A stretch of DNA of 64,000 bases from DATJGS01 sp035494735 (GCA_035494735.1 DATJGS010000010.1:186001-250000), one strand, 5' to 3'. Positions 35,412 through 44,333 are shown, numbered from the stretch's first letter. Notes: generated by a model from the letters alone, not told the origin. Made by a program: numbers and translations.

Positions 35412-36622
35412 TCGGGTTTCGTCGTTCCGCATAGCCGTCCGTAGGCCTTCAGCAATTCTCCGGCGCTGTACTCCCACGCCATCTGGTTGAGGAACCGTTC
35501 CCGGTTGTACGCGCCCATCTTCGCGCGCCGCGCCGGGTCGTCGAGCAGCTCGGAGACGCACGCGGCCAGGTCCTCCTCGCGATTCGGCTCCGCGTACAGG
35601 GCGCCTTCGGCGGCCGAATAGCGGTGTTCGCGCAGGTCGTACGCGACGATCGGCCGGCCGCACGCCATGTACTCGAGGATCTTGTTCATGGTCGACACGT
35701 CGTTCAGCGGATTGCGCGGATCCGGACACACGCACACGTCGGCCGTGGCCAGGATGCGCTCGACGTCGGCGTCCGGGATGCGCCCGGTGAACTGCACGTC
35801 GTCGTCGAGCCCGAGTTCGTGGCTCAGCGCGCGCAGGTCGTCGAACGAATCCCCGGCGCCGATGAGCGTGTAGGCGACGTCGCCGGGCGGGCGCGTGCGC
35901 TTCAAGTGGGCGGCCATGCGCAGCAGGTGATCCACGCCGTCCTGCGGCGCCATGACGCCGAGATACGCGACGAGATACGGCCGGCCGCGCTTCAACTCCG
36001 GATCGACCGGGCGCACGGTCGCGAAACGCTCGCGGCTCGGCCCGCTGCGCACCACGACGACGCGGTCGGCCGGAACGTGCCCGCGCCGGATCGCGACCTG
36101 GCGGTACGACTCGTTCGTGGAGATCACGAGGTCGGCGGTCGCGAACTGGGCGCGTTCGAGCGCGAGCAGCGCGCGGTGCAGGAAGTCGCCGCTCCGCTCC
36201 TCGCCGAAGCGCGCGACGTACAGTTCGGGACACAGGTCGTGGTGATCGAACACGAAGCGCTTGCCGAACGGCTTGTAGAGGAGCGCCAGCGCCCAGAACG
36301 TGTCGGGCGGGTTCGCGGCGTGCACGATGTCGAACGGCCGGCGCGCCTGCACGCGCAGCGACAGCCACGCGGTGCGCGTCCAGCAGTACAGGAACTCCCA
36401 GACGTACGACAGCGCGCCCCGGGTCGGAGGCGGCGGCGGATAGCGCCACACGTGGATGCCGTCGAGGATTTCGTAGGCGGCGTTCCAGCCCTCGCCCATC
36501 GGACAGATCGCCGAGACCTCGTAGCCGCCGGCCTTGAGCGCGTTCAACTCCATCCACACGCGCCGGTCGAACGGAAGCGGCAGGTTCTCCGAGAGGTGCA
36601 GGACGCTACCACGCGAGGCCAT
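35408..36622 (-). CDS. GT4 glycosyltransferase
   Basis: A 404-residue GT-B family 4 transferase starting LHLSENLPLPFDRRVWMELNAL, a form common in exopolysaccharide loci with a WcaJ-type initiator. FDHHDLCPELY, VVRSGPSRERF and the donor region DVSTMNKILEYMACGRPIVAYD are visible. Its ATG lies 17 bp inside the algD-like gene's end. Likely to add an early sugar. Confidence 0.9.
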   Translation of the reverse strand: MASRGSVLHLSENLPLPFDRRVWMELNALKAGGYEVSAICPMGEGWNAAYEILDGIHVWRYPPPPPTRGALSYVWEFLYCWTRTAWLSLRVQARRPFDIVHAANPPDTFWALALLYKPFGKRFVFDHHDLCPELYVARFGEERSGDFLHRALLALERAQFATADLVISTNESYRQVAIRRGHVPADRVVVVRSGPSRERFATVRPVDPELKRGRPYLVAYLGVMAPQDGVDHLLRMAAHLKRTRPPGDVAYTLIGAGDSFDDLRALSHELGLDDDVQFTGRIPDADVERILATADVCVCPDPRNPLNDVSTMNKILEYMACGRPIVAYDLREHRYSAAEGALYAEPNREEDLAACVSELLDDPARRAKMGAYNRERFLNQMAWEYSAGELLKAYGRLCGTTKPE

Positions 36623-37922
36623 GGTACTCCCCGTGGCGCACGCTGCCGGGATCCACCGAGTGCACGAGATCGACGAGCGCCTGGCCGGGCCGCATCATCG
36701 CGCCCACGTCGCGGTACTCGCGCGAACCGTTCGCCACGACGAGCACGTCGCTGTCGCGCACGACCTCCGCCAGATCGTGGCGCAGCCGCTCCGGCAGGTA
36801 CGGCACCTCGTCCTCGACGAAGCGCCGGTTCGCGCCGAGCACGCGCTCCATGTCGATGTTGGGATCGTGCAGCAACACGGAGTAGCCCTTGCCGACGAGC
36901 GTGCCGACGACGCGCAGGATCGGACTCTCCCTCAGATCGTCGGTCTCGGCCTTGAACGACAGGCCGAGCACACCGACCCGGCGCTTCTTCAGCCGTTCGA
37001 TGAGCTGGATCGCCTCCTGCACGTGCACGTCGTTCGAATGCATCACCGAGCCGATGACGGGCAACTCGACGCCCTGCTGGCGCGCGCGCGCGTTAATGGC
37101 GCGCACGTCCTTCGGCAGGCACGAGCCGCCGAACGCGAAGCCGGGTTTGAAGTAGTACGCGCCCAGGTTCAGCCGCGTGTCGCGACAGAACAGCGCCATC
37201 ACCTCGTGGCTGTCGATGCCCTCTTTCTTGCACAGGCGGCCGACCTCGTTCGCGAACGACACCTTGAGCGCGTGGTAGCTGTTGTTCACGTACTTGAGGA
37301 TCTCGGCGGTGCGCAGGCCAGTGACGACGACTTCCCCGCCCATCCCGTCGTACAGCCGGCGCAGCAGCGCCGCGCTCTTCTCGTCGCCGGCGCCGATCAC
37401 CGTCAGCTCGCCGCCGAAGAAATCCGCGACCGCGGTGCCTTCGCGCAGGAACTCGGGGTTGTAGGCCACGCCGAAGTCGACGCCCGCGCGCAGGCCCGAC
37501 GCGCGCTCCAGCACCGGCTGCAGTTCGCCCTCGACGCTGCCCGGCAGCATCGTGCTGCGCATGACCACGGTCGTGAACGCGCCGCTCGAGCGCAGCGCCG
37601 CGCCGACCTCGGCGCACGCGCGCTTGACGTGCGCCAGGTCGAGGCTGCCGTCGGGCGCGCTCGGCGTGCCGACGCAGATCAGCACGACCTCGGCGCCGCG
37701 CATCGCGGCCGCGATGTCGGTCGTGGCCGACAGCCGCCCCGCCGCGCGCGCTTCGGCGATGAGTTCGGCGAGTCCGCGCTCCACGATCGGGCTGGCGCCG
37801 CGTTCGATGCAGTCCACCTTGAACGCGCTCGTGTCCACGCCGATCACGCGATGCCCCCGGCTGGCGAGGCACGCCGAGCACACCGAACCCACGTAGCCCA
37901 GACCCACGACCACGACCTGCAT
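36606..37922 (-). CDS. algD: GDP-mannose 6-dehydrogenase (AlgD-like)
   Basis: A 438-residue nucleotide-sugar dehydrogenase. NAD site VVGLGYVGSVCSACLASRGH, then SPIVERGLAELI, CVGTPSAPDGSLDL, NPEFLREG, and the catalytic Cys in GFAFGGSCLPKDVRA at about residue 268. These stretches and the C-terminal VDLVHSVD...GLAW follow GDP-mannose 6-dehydrogenase more closely than UDP-glucose dehydrogenase. With ManC in the same operon this gives GDP-mannuronic acid. UDP-glucose specificity cannot be fully excluded without testing. It follows the GT-C gene by 55 bp. Confidence 0.85.
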   Translation of the reverse strand: MQVVVVGLGYVGSVCSACLASRGHRVIGVDTSAFKVDCIERGASPIVERGLAELIAEARAAGRLSATTDIAAAMRGAEVVLICVGTPSAPDGSLDLAHVKRACAEVGAALRSSGAFTTVVMRSTMLPGSVEGELQPVLERASGLRAGVDFGVAYNPEFLREGTAVADFFGGELTVIGAGDEKSAALLRRLYDGMGGEVVVTGLRTAEILKYVNNSYHALKVSFANEVGRLCKKEGIDSHEVMALFCRDTRLNLGAYYFKPGFAFGGSCLPKDVRAINARARQQGVELPVIGSVMHSNDVHVQEAIQLIERLKKRRVGVLGLSFKAETDDLRESPILRVVGTLVGKGYSVLLHDPNIDMERVLGANRRFVEDEVPYLPERLRHDLAEVVRDSDVLVVANGSREYRDVGAMMRPGQALVDLVHSVDPGSVRHGEYHGLAW

Positions 37923-37977
37923 GCGACTCCCTCTTCAAGTTCCGCCGGACCCCTCGTCCGGCGGCCGCTCGCGTCCG

Positions 37978-39588
37978 CTACGGCGCCGCGCCCGGCGCGC
38001 GCCGGACGTGCCACACCCGGACTCCTTCGAACACCCGCGACGGCGCGTCCGGATGGCGCCGCGCCATCTCGCGAACGAAGCGTCCCCGGGGATCCAGGTC
38101 CTCCGGCCGGCTCAGCACGACCCACGTCCCCGGCGCCGCGCCCAGGGCCGCGTCCAGCTTGCGCGACAGCTTCGCGGAGTCCGCCGCGAAGCCCAACCAG
38201 AACGGCACGGTGGGCAGCGACCCACGATCATAGTAGACGAGCGCGTCGACCGTGTTCACGGCCAGCACCTGCTCATCGGGCCGCGCCTCCGCGCGCACGC
38301 GCGCCGCAGCGCCTCGCACGTCCTCTTTCGCGTAATGCGGATCGAACGCCAGATGCTGGAGCGAGCGCGCCCACAGCGCGAGCACGGCGATCGCGAACCC
38401 GGTGCGCACACGCGGCGCGCGCGCGTCGAGTTGCGCAAACGCGGCGGCCAGCGTGAACACGAACGCCGGGAACGCGACCGCCAGGTAGCGCGGGTGGAAG
38501 ACCTTGAAGTTCGCGAGCGCGAACCAGCTCACGACGAGCAGCGCCGGCGCCACCCAGAGGAGCGCCTCCCCCAGCCGGCGCCGCCGCGCGAGCGCGATCG
38601 CGCCCCACACGCCGAGCGCCCCGAACACCAGCGCCACGATCGCGATGCCCGGGATGTGGCGCACGATCGTGCGCGTGATCTCCGGCGAGCGCAGTTCGCG
38701 CAGCGACGGCCCGAGCGTGTAGCCGACCGCGAACGCGTGCAGCGCGAACGGCACGGCCGCGGCGTGGAACGTCGTCGCGCCGCGCAGCGGCGTCTCGCCG
38801 CTCTCCGCCGCTCGTCCGGGATGCAGGCGATGCCAGTCCCAGATGCGCCCGACCTGCGGCGCCCAGGGGGCGAGGACGGCCACCAGCACGAGCGAGCCGA
38901 GCGCCGCGCGCAGCGCGCGGTCGGCGCGCGGCGCCGCCCGGACGCGCCCCGTCCCGCGCCACGCCCACCACGCGTGCAGCGGCAGCACGAACGCGAACGA
39001 CAGATTCGACAGCAGGCCGGCCGCGGCGGCCGCCAGGTACGCGATCCAGCGCGCGCGACCGGCGCGCTCCCGCGCCTCCAGCAGCAGCGCGCCGCTCACG
39101 CACGTGCACAGCATGAGCAGCGAATAGTTGCGCGCCTCCTGCGAGTACCACACGTGGAACGGCGCGAGCGCGAACAGCCACGCCGCCCACAGGCCCTCGC
39201 GGCGCCCGAGCCAGCGCGTCCCGAGCCAGGCCGCGGCCGGAACGGTCGCGATCCCGAACAGCGCGGCCGGCAGGCGCAACGCCCACTCGGAGTCGCCCGC
39301 CCACCCGCACCACGCGTGCTCGATCAGGCTGAACAGCGGCCCGTGCACGTTCTCGAGCAGGTCCTTCGCCCCGAGCGGCGCGCCGATGTTCGCGCTGTAC
39401 CACGTGAGGATCTCGTCGATCCATAGGCTTTGCGCACCGAGGTGAAAGAAGCGCACGGCCGCCGCCACCGCGATTGCGGCGGCGAGGCTCCATCGAGAGG
39501 CCGTGGCGGAAAGGGAAGGTGTGGGCGAAGCGGGGAGATCCGGCCGTGGACTGGACGGTGCTCGAGGCGTGGGTTTCGCTCCCGTCAG
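37978..39588 (-). CDS. GT39/ArnT-like membrane glycosyltransferase, CTG start
   Basis: A 536-residue polytopic GT-C protein: FFHLGAQSLWIDEILTWYS, whose Asp-Glu in the first outer loop is the catalytic feature of GT39/ArnT-like enzymes, then about ten helices with FHVWYSQEARNYSLLML and VFHPRYLAVAFPAFVF, and a short soluble C-terminus. No ATG or GTG exists before the first helix. The likely initiator is CTG 39588, 7 nt after GGGAGG and overlapping the preceding stop as CTGA. Lipid-linked sugar transfer outside the cytoplasm is expected. Confidence 0.82.
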   Translation of the reverse strand: MTGAKPTPRAPSSPRPDLPASPTPSLSATASRWSLAAAIAVAAAVRFFHLGAQSLWIDEILTWYSANIGAPLGAKDLLENVHGPLFSLIEHAWCGWAGDSEWALRLPAALFGIATVPAAAWLGTRWLGRREGLWAAWLFALAPFHVWYSQEARNYSLLMLCTCVSGALLLEARERAGRARWIAYLAAAAAGLLSNLSFAFVLPLHAWWAWRGTGRVRAAPRADRALRAALGSLVLVAVLAPWAPQVGRIWDWHRLHPGRAAESGETPLRGATTFHAAAVPFALHAFAVGYTLGPSLRELRSPEITRTIVRHIPGIAIVALVFGALGVWGAIALARRRRLGEALLWVAPALLVVSWFALANFKVFHPRYLAVAFPAFVFTLAAAFAQLDARAPRVRTGFAIAVLALWARSLQHLAFDPHYAKEDVRGAAARVRAEARPDEQVLAVNTVDALVYYDRGSLPTVPFWLGFAADSAKLSRKLDAALGAAPGTWVVLSRPEDLDPRGRFVREMARRHPDAPSRVFEGVRVWHVRRAPGAAP

Positions 39589-40484
39589 TACGCGCCCTCC
39601 CGGGACAGCACGGCGGGGACGGTGCGCGCCAGGATCTTGAGGTCGAGGGCCAGCGACTGGTTCTGAATGTACTCGAGGTCGAGCTGCATCCACTCTGAGA
39701 ATCCGAGCCGGCTGCGGCCGTTCACCTGCCACAGGCACGTGAGTCCGGGGCGCACGTCGAGACGGTGCATCTGCCACGTCTCGTACTGCGCGACTTCCTC
39801 GGGGATCGGCGGCCGCGGGCCGACGAGCGACATCTCGCCGCGCAGCACGTTCATGAACTGCGGGATCTCGTCGAGGCTGGTCGTGCGCAGCAGACGGCCG
39901 ACGCGCGTCACCCGCGGATCGTTGCAGATCTTGAACACGGGGCCGTCGGCTTCGTTCAGGTGGCTCAGGTGGTGGCGGTGCCGGTCGGCGCCGTTCACCA
40001 TCGAGCGCAGCTTGTAGAACGTGAACGGCCGGCCCCGGCGCCCGATGCGCGTCGAGCGGTACAGCACCGGACCGGGCGACTCGAGCTTGATGACGATCGC
40101 GGCCACGGCGAGCAGCGGCGCGCTGATCGCGAGCGCGACGAGCGAACCGACGACGTCGAGCACACGCTTGCCGAAGCGCAGGTACATGCCGGCGTCGGGC
40201 GCGCGCACTTCGACGATCGAGTGGGCCGGCGGCGCGGCCACCGTGGCCGCCATCGTCCAGCCGTTCAGGTGCACGTGATCCGAGCCGTTCGTGCCCATCA
40301 CGGGCATCGGAACGGAGGCCACGGCCGGGTGATGGTGGAGGCCGGGATTCGACGAGTAAACGGGCGTGACCGTCACGCTCACACCTTCCATCGGGGCGGA
40401 TCGAACCGAAGGCTCGACCAGCGAAGACCACGCGAAAGCGCGCGCCAACGATTCACCGGGGGTCGCGAGGACGTCGGGCTCCAT
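39585..40484 (-). CDS. Initiating phosphoglycosyltransferase (WcaJ/ExoY type)
   Basis: A 299-residue polyprenyl-phosphate sugar-1-phosphate transferase that starts repeat-unit assembly on undecaprenyl phosphate. After a disordered His/Pro-rich head of about 95 residues comes the membrane segment KRVLDVVGSLVALAISAPLL, then GRPFTFYKLRSM, TSLDEIPQFMNVLRGEMSLVGPRPP and RPGLTCLWQVNGRS, all hallmarks. It has a single re-entrant helix rather than the five-helix WbaP head. First gene of the minus-strand operon, right behind an intrinsic terminator at 40517-40548. A GTG at 40508 is an alternative start. Confidence 0.92.
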   Translation of the reverse strand: MEPDVLATPGESLARAFAWSSLVEPSVRSAPMEGVSVTVTPVYSSNPGLHHHPAVASVPMPVMGTNGSDHVHLNGWTMAATVAAPPAHSIVEVRAPDAGMYLRFGKRVLDVVGSLVALAISAPLLAVAAIVIKLESPGPVLYRSTRIGRRGRPFTFYKLRSMVNGADRHRHHLSHLNEADGPVFKICNDPRVTRVGRLLRTTSLDEIPQFMNVLRGEMSLVGPRPPIPEEVAQYETWQMHRLDVRPGLTCLWQVNGRSRLGFSEWMQLDLEYIQNQSLALDLKILARTVPAVLSREGAY

Positions 40485-40516
40485 GGATGCCGCTCTCGGT
40501 TGTGTCACCCGTGAAC

Positions 40517-40548
40517 AAAAAACCGAAGGGACGAAAAGATCCCCTCGG
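40517..40548 (-). terminator. Leader terminator/attenuator before the polysaccharide operon
   Basis: On the minus strand the stem CCGAGGGGA/TCCCTTCGG (40548-40540 with 40531-40523; 9 bp with one G-T) and an 8-nt loop are followed directly by six T (40522-40517). This is a textbook intrinsic terminator on the minus strand only. No gene lies upstream on that strand, and the first operon gene starts 9-33 nt later, so it must act on the operon leader. Just before it, CGG-ATG-AAGC-GAGA-GCTT-TAAG-CCG could form a competing hairpin that takes up the terminator's first CCG. Confidence 0.75.
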
Positions 40549-40643
40549 CTTAAAGCTCTCGCTTCATCCGGTCGAACTGGGTCGAGGAGTCGTCGAGCAC
40601 GAGCGACGGGGGAAACAGCAAGATGTCATTCCTCGGATGCGGT

Positions 40644-40685
40644 CCTGGCCGTTCGCCAGGCAGCCAGGGTGCTTGCGCGCCCTGG
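40644..40685 (-). promoter_or_regulatory. Two adjacent hairpins in the operon leader
   Basis: In the minus-strand RNA: stem CCAGGGCGC/GCACCCTGG with a GCAA tetraloop (40685-40664, 9 bp with one G-T), then stem CCTGGC/GCCAGG with a 5-nt loop (40660-40644). They lie between the predicted promoter and the terminator. No known riboswitch family is recognised. Confidence 0.45.
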
Positions 40686-40786
40686 TTGTGATTGGCTCGT
40701 CCTTAACCAACGAACCCAGTTATCAAGGCGTCGTCGAGGTGCTCCTCCCGGATGGTGGGGCGGGTGTTGTGCTGCGGACAGGAAGT

Positions 40787-40815
40787 AGGTTAGCAAAGGC
40801 GTGACAGCGAATCAA
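40787..40815 (-). promoter_or_regulatory. Possible promoter of the minus-strand polysaccharide operon
   Basis: Minus strand TTGATT (40815-40810), 17 nt, TAACCT (40792-40787). Start near 40780 would give a leader of about 296 nt before ATG 40484 that includes both hairpins and the terminator. Box matches are moderate. Confidence 0.4.
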
Positions 40816-40898
40816 GACCCGGATCGCATCGGCGACGAGTCCGGCCGCGGTCGGAATCGGTTCGCTCGGGCGGGGACGAGCGGCGGCGCTCTCCGGCC

Positions 40899-40926
40899 TT
40901 CGCCGGAGCCGACTCGCCGCTATGCT
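40899..40926 (+). promoter_or_regulatory. Possible promoter of the plus-strand arm
   Basis: TTCGCC (40899-40904), 16 nt, TATGCT (40921-40926). The -10 is fair, the -35 poor. Start near 40933, about 105 nt before the TTG at 41039. Confidence 0.3.
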
Positions 40927-41038
40927 ATCTTCGTCGCGCCTCGCGCCGCCTGCTCGACCCGTTGAACGCGTCCGCTCACCCCTAGGGCTCCCCGAACGAG
41001 CCCCGCCGTGCCCCTCGATGGTCGCCCCGGAGGACCCT

Positions 41039-41806
41039 TTGGTCACGTACTGGTTGGCCCTTCCCGCCTACAACGAGGAGCGCTCGCTCCCGGCCCTGCT
41101 CGAGCGCTGCATCCCGCTCGCCCGCACGCTGGAGGCGGCCGGAGCCCGTTTCCGGGTCGTGGTCGTGGACGACGGCAGCAAGGACGGCACCATCGCCTCC
41201 GCCAAGGCGTTCGAGGGCCGGCTCGGCGTCGAGGTGGTCCCCCACGTCGTGAACCAGGGGCTCGGCGCGGCACTGCGGACGTGTCTCACCGCGGCACTCG
41301 AGCGCGCCGCCGACGGGGACGTCATCGCCACCATGGACGCCGACAATACGCACGACCCGGGCCTGCTGCCCGAGATGTACGGGCGCATGGAGGCCGAGAA
41401 GGCCGACATCGTGATCGCCTCGCGCTACGCTCCGGGCGGCGACGAGGTCGGTCTGACGGCGCTGCGCAAGGTGCTGTCGCGCGGCGCCAGCTTCCTGCTG
41501 ACGCTCATGACGCCGGTGCCGGGCGCGCGCGACTACACGTGCGGCTTCCGCCTGTACCGGGCCGCGATGCTGCGCCGCGCCGCGGACGCGTGGGGCCAGC
41601 GCCTCGTCGAGGAAGCCGGGTTCACGTGCATGGCCGAAGTGCTGCTCAAGCTCGGCCGCGGCGGCGCGCGCGTGACCGAGTACCCGCTCATCCTGCGCTA
41701 CGACCTCAAGGAAGGCGCGAGCAAGATGAAGATGATGCGCACCATCTCGCGCTACTTCGCGCTCATCCGGCGCATTCGCGCCGCGCAGATGCCGCGCGTG
41801 GCGTGA
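41039..41806 (+). CDS. GT2 glycosyltransferase (DPM1-like)
   Basis: A 255-residue family 2 enzyme of the dolichol-phosphate-mannose synthase type: LALPAYNEERSLPALLERC at the start, VVVVDDGSKDGT near residue 38, DGDVIATMDADNTHDPGLL near 90. It may load a sugar onto polyprenyl phosphate for a GT-C enzyme such as that encoded next. TTG 41039 lies 5 nt after GGAGG and gives the normal N-terminus; an ATG at 41018 overlaps the position of that ribosome site and is less likely. Confidence 0.88.
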   Translation: MVTYWLALPAYNEERSLPALLERCIPLARTLEAAGARFRVVVVDDGSKDGTIASAKAFEGRLGVEVVPHVVNQGLGAALRTCLTAALERAADGDVIATMDADNTHDPGLLPEMYGRMEAEKADIVIASRYAPGGDEVGLTALRKVLSRGASFLLTLMTPVPGARDYTCGFRLYRAAMLRRAADAWGQRLVEEAGFTCMAEVLLKLGRGGARVTEYPLILRYDLKEGASKMKMMRTISRYFALIRRIRAAQMPRVA

Positions 41807-41852
41807 GCGTCGCGCGCGCGAGAGCCGCGGCCGCGCCCCCCGCGAGGAACCC

Positions 41853-43475
41853 GTGAGCGAAGCGCCGGCGGCGACGACCGTCCACCGTGGACTGCCGCGC
41901 GGGCCCGTGCTCGTCCTGCTGCTCACGCTCGCCACGCTGCTCCCGCGCCTCGCCGAGTTGCCGACCGCCCGCGAGGGGCGGATGCCGCCCGACGCGGCGC
42001 ACTTCCTGAACGTCGCGCGCTGCTTCAGTCGCGGCCAGGGCTTCTCGAATCCCGCGGCCTGGCCGGCGTGGATGAAGCCGGACCGGCTGCCGATGCCCGA
42101 GACGTTCAAGGAGCCGGGCTATCCGTTCCTGATCGCGCTGCTGTCGCGCACCGGCTTCACGCCGTTCCGCGCGGGGCTCGCGCTGTCGCTCATCGCCGGG
42201 CTGCTGCTGCCGTTCGCGATCCTCGCGCTCGGGCGGCAGGTGCACCCGGATCCGGCGGTCGGGTTCGTCGCCGCCTTGATCGCGGCCGGGAGTCCGCTGC
42301 TCGTCGACAAGTCGGTGACCGTGATCGTCGAGTCGCTGTTCGCGCTCGCCATCACGCTGCTGTTCCTGAGCGCGGCGCTCGGCGTGCGCGGGCCGTCGCG
42401 CGAGGCGCGCCCGCTCGCGCTCGACGTCCTGACCGGCGCGCTGTTCGGCGCCGCGTGGCTGCTGCGCGCGCAGACGCTGCTCGCGCTCCCGGCGCTGCTC
42501 CTGCTGTTCGTGCAGGGGCGGTCGTGGCGCCGGGTCGCGCCGCGGCTCCTCGCCGCCGCTCTGGCCGCTGGCCTCGTGCTGTCGCCGTTCATCGCGCGCA
42601 ACCTGCGGCTGTTCGGCGTGCCGTTCTACAGCGACGTGCCGGCGTTCGGCATCTGGCCGTACGTCGATCACGTCACGTTCTCGAACGGCCTCGCCCGACC
42701 GCCCGCGCCGCTCGGCTACGCGCTCGCGCACCCGCTCGCGATCCTGCGCCACGCGCTGTGGAGCGCGTGGCACTTCGGCGCCTCGGCCCTGCCGCGCGAG
42801 CTGTACGGCGATCCGCTGTGGGCGTTGGCCTGCGCCGTGGGTCTCGTGCTCGGCGTGCGCCGCTGGCGCGAGCAGGGCTTCGCCTTCGCTTACGTCGGGC
42901 TGACGGTCGCGTTCATCCTGTGCGTGCACTGGGACACGTACTACTTCACGAGCAGCATGGTGGGCTGGGCGCTGCTCGCCGGCATCGGCGCCGTGGAGGT
43001 GGTCGGGCGCGTCGACGCCGGGCGCGCGCGGCCGATCGCGCTGCCGGTCGTCCTCGTGCTCGCGCTGATGGGTCCGCTCGTGGTCGCGATCGTCCGGCCG
43101 GCCAGGGTCGCGGCTTTCGTGCCCGAAGAGATCGAGGCGGCGCAGCACGAGGCGCCGTTCCTGCGTGCCCGGCTGGCCCCCGGCGAGGCGGTGATGGTCG
43201 AGCGCACGTCCTACTGGGCCTGGTTCCTGGATCGACCCGCGGTGCACGTGGTCGTCGCCGACTCGACGTCCTTCCTCGAACGCGTGCGCACGCTCGAGGT
43301 GCGCTGGGCCGTGCTCCCCGAATCGGCGATTCCCGACCTCGCGGCGCACTACCCGGGCGGGCGGCTGCCCGCGGCGCTCGTGCTGGACCACGTGGATGCG
43401 GCGCGCGGCGTGCGCGTCTACCGGGTCGTGGACCCCGAGGCCACCCCCGAAGAGGGCCGCCCGGACCTGCCCTGA
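41853..43475 (+). CDS. GT39-like membrane glycosyltransferase
   Basis: A 540-residue polytopic protein with about 11 helices. The first outer loop reads PPDAAHFLNVARCFSRGQGF and FKEPGYPFLIALL, the acidic and Pro-rich pattern of GT-C/ArnT-like enzymes; a soluble region of about 110 residues ends the chain. GTG 41853 has GAGGAA 4 nt before it. Follows the DPM1-like GT2 by 46 bp, fitting a donor-lipid maker plus user pair. A perfect 14-bp palindrome (43476-43489) directly after the stop may act in termination. Confidence 0.78.
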   Translation: MSEAPAATTVHRGLPRGPVLVLLLTLATLLPRLAELPTAREGRMPPDAAHFLNVARCFSRGQGFSNPAAWPAWMKPDRLPMPETFKEPGYPFLIALLSRTGFTPFRAGLALSLIAGLLLPFAILALGRQVHPDPAVGFVAALIAAGSPLLVDKSVTVIVESLFALAITLLFLSAALGVRGPSREARPLALDVLTGALFGAAWLLRAQTLLALPALLLLFVQGRSWRRVAPRLLAAALAAGLVLSPFIARNLRLFGVPFYSDVPAFGIWPYVDHVTFSNGLARPPAPLGYALAHPLAILRHALWSAWHFGASALPRELYGDPLWALACAVGLVLGVRRWREQGFAFAYVGLTVAFILCVHWDTYYFTSSMVGWALLAGIGAVEVVGRVDAGRARPIALPVVLVLALMGPLVVAIVRPARVAAFVPEEIEAAQHEAPFLRARLAPGEAVMVERTSYWAWFLDRPAVHVVVADSTSFLERVRTLEVRWAVLPESAIPDLAAHYPGGRLPAALVLDHVDAARGVRVYRVVDPEATPEEGRPDLP

Positions 43476-43560
43476 GAGGCGCGCGCCTCGACGCCGCCCG
43501 GGCGCCTGGCGCCGCGCCCGCGATCGGGCGATTCGCAACGCGCCTCGAGGCCCGCGAGTC

Positions 43561-43590
43561 TTGCCGCGGCAGTCGCGACGCTGATAGACT
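43561..43590 (+). promoter_or_regulatory. Sigma-70-like promoter of the GT2-Wzy-CapK group
   Basis: TTGCCG (43561-43566), 18 nt, TAGACT (43585-43590), four of six matches in each. Start near 43597, about 62 nt before ATG 43659. Confidence 0.45.
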
Positions 43591-43658
43591 TTTCAGGTTC
43601 CCGTGAACCCCACCCCGGCTTCCAAGCCTCCTCTCCCGTCCCTCTCCCAAAGCCCATC

Positions 43659-44333
43659 ATGCACCGTGCTCTCAAACTGAGCGTCGTCATTCCCTGTTAC
43701 AACGAGGAAGACGGCGTCCGCGAAGTCATCCAGCGCATGCCCCCGGCCGTCGACGAAGTCGTGGTCGTCGACAACAATTGCACGGACCGCACGGCGGAAG
43801 TCGCGCGCGGCCTGGGCGCGGTGGTGGTCGCGGAGAAGACACCGGGCTATGGCGCCGCGTACAAGGCCGGGATGCGCGCCGCGACCGGCGACGTGATCGT
43901 CACGCTGGACGGCGACGGCACGTATCCGCCGGAGGAGATTCCGCGGCTCGTGGACGACATGGTGGAGCGCCGGCTGGACTTCCTGTCGGCGAGCCGCTTC
44001 CCGCTGACCGACCCGAACGCGATGCACCTCACGAACCGACTCGGCAACGGCGTGCTGACCGTCGCGGCGGCGCTGCTGTTCTTCCGGCCGATTCGCGACA
44101 GCCAGTCGGGCATGTGGGTGTTCCGCCGCGCCGCGCTCGAGCGCATGCGCCTCACGTCGGACGGCATGGCGTTCAGCGAGGAGATCAAGCTCGAGGCGCT
44201 GCTGCGCGGCCTGCGCTTCGGCGAAGGTCACATCCCCTACGGGGCGCGGATCGGCGAAGTGAAGCTGCAGAAGTGGCGCGACGGTTGGGAGAATCTCGCG
44301 TTCCTGGTGCGCAAGCGATTCGGAGCGGTATGA
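43659..44333 (+). CDS. GT2 glycosyltransferase (DPM1-like)
   Basis: A 224-residue family 2 transferase: LSVVIPCYNEEDGVREVIQRM, VVVDNNCTDRTAEVA, DVIVTLDGDGTYPPEEI (metal site near residue 88) and SQSGMWVFRRAALE. It is compact and resembles polyprenyl-phosphate glycosyltransferases without the membrane tail. Its stop overlaps the start of the polymerase-like gene as ATGA, so the two are translated together. Confidence 0.9.
   Translation: MHRALKLSVVIPCYNEEDGVREVIQRMPPAVDEVVVVDNNCTDRTAEVARGLGAVVVAEKTPGYGAAYKAGMRAATGDVIVTLDGDGTYPPEEIPRLVDDMVERRLDFLSASRFPLTDPNAMHLTNRLGNGVLTVAAALLFFRPIRDSQSGMWVFRRAALERMRLTSDGMAFSEEIKLEALLRGLRFGEGHIPYGARIGEVKLQKWRDGWENLAFLVRKRFGAV

Larger units (their letters stand above)
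40485..41038. other. Divergent control region of the polysaccharide locus
   Basis: 554 bp between the two divergent arms without a convincing gene. The minus-strand side holds a promoter, two adjacent hairpins and an intrinsic terminator; the plus-strand side a weaker promoter. The A/T content here is visibly higher than in the flanking coding DNA. Confidence 0.7.

Noticed and set aside
40485..40780. c-di-GMP (GEMM) riboswitch in the operon leader
   Set aside because: The conserved GCAAA/tetraloop-receptor core could not be found; only unspecific hairpins and a terminator are supported.
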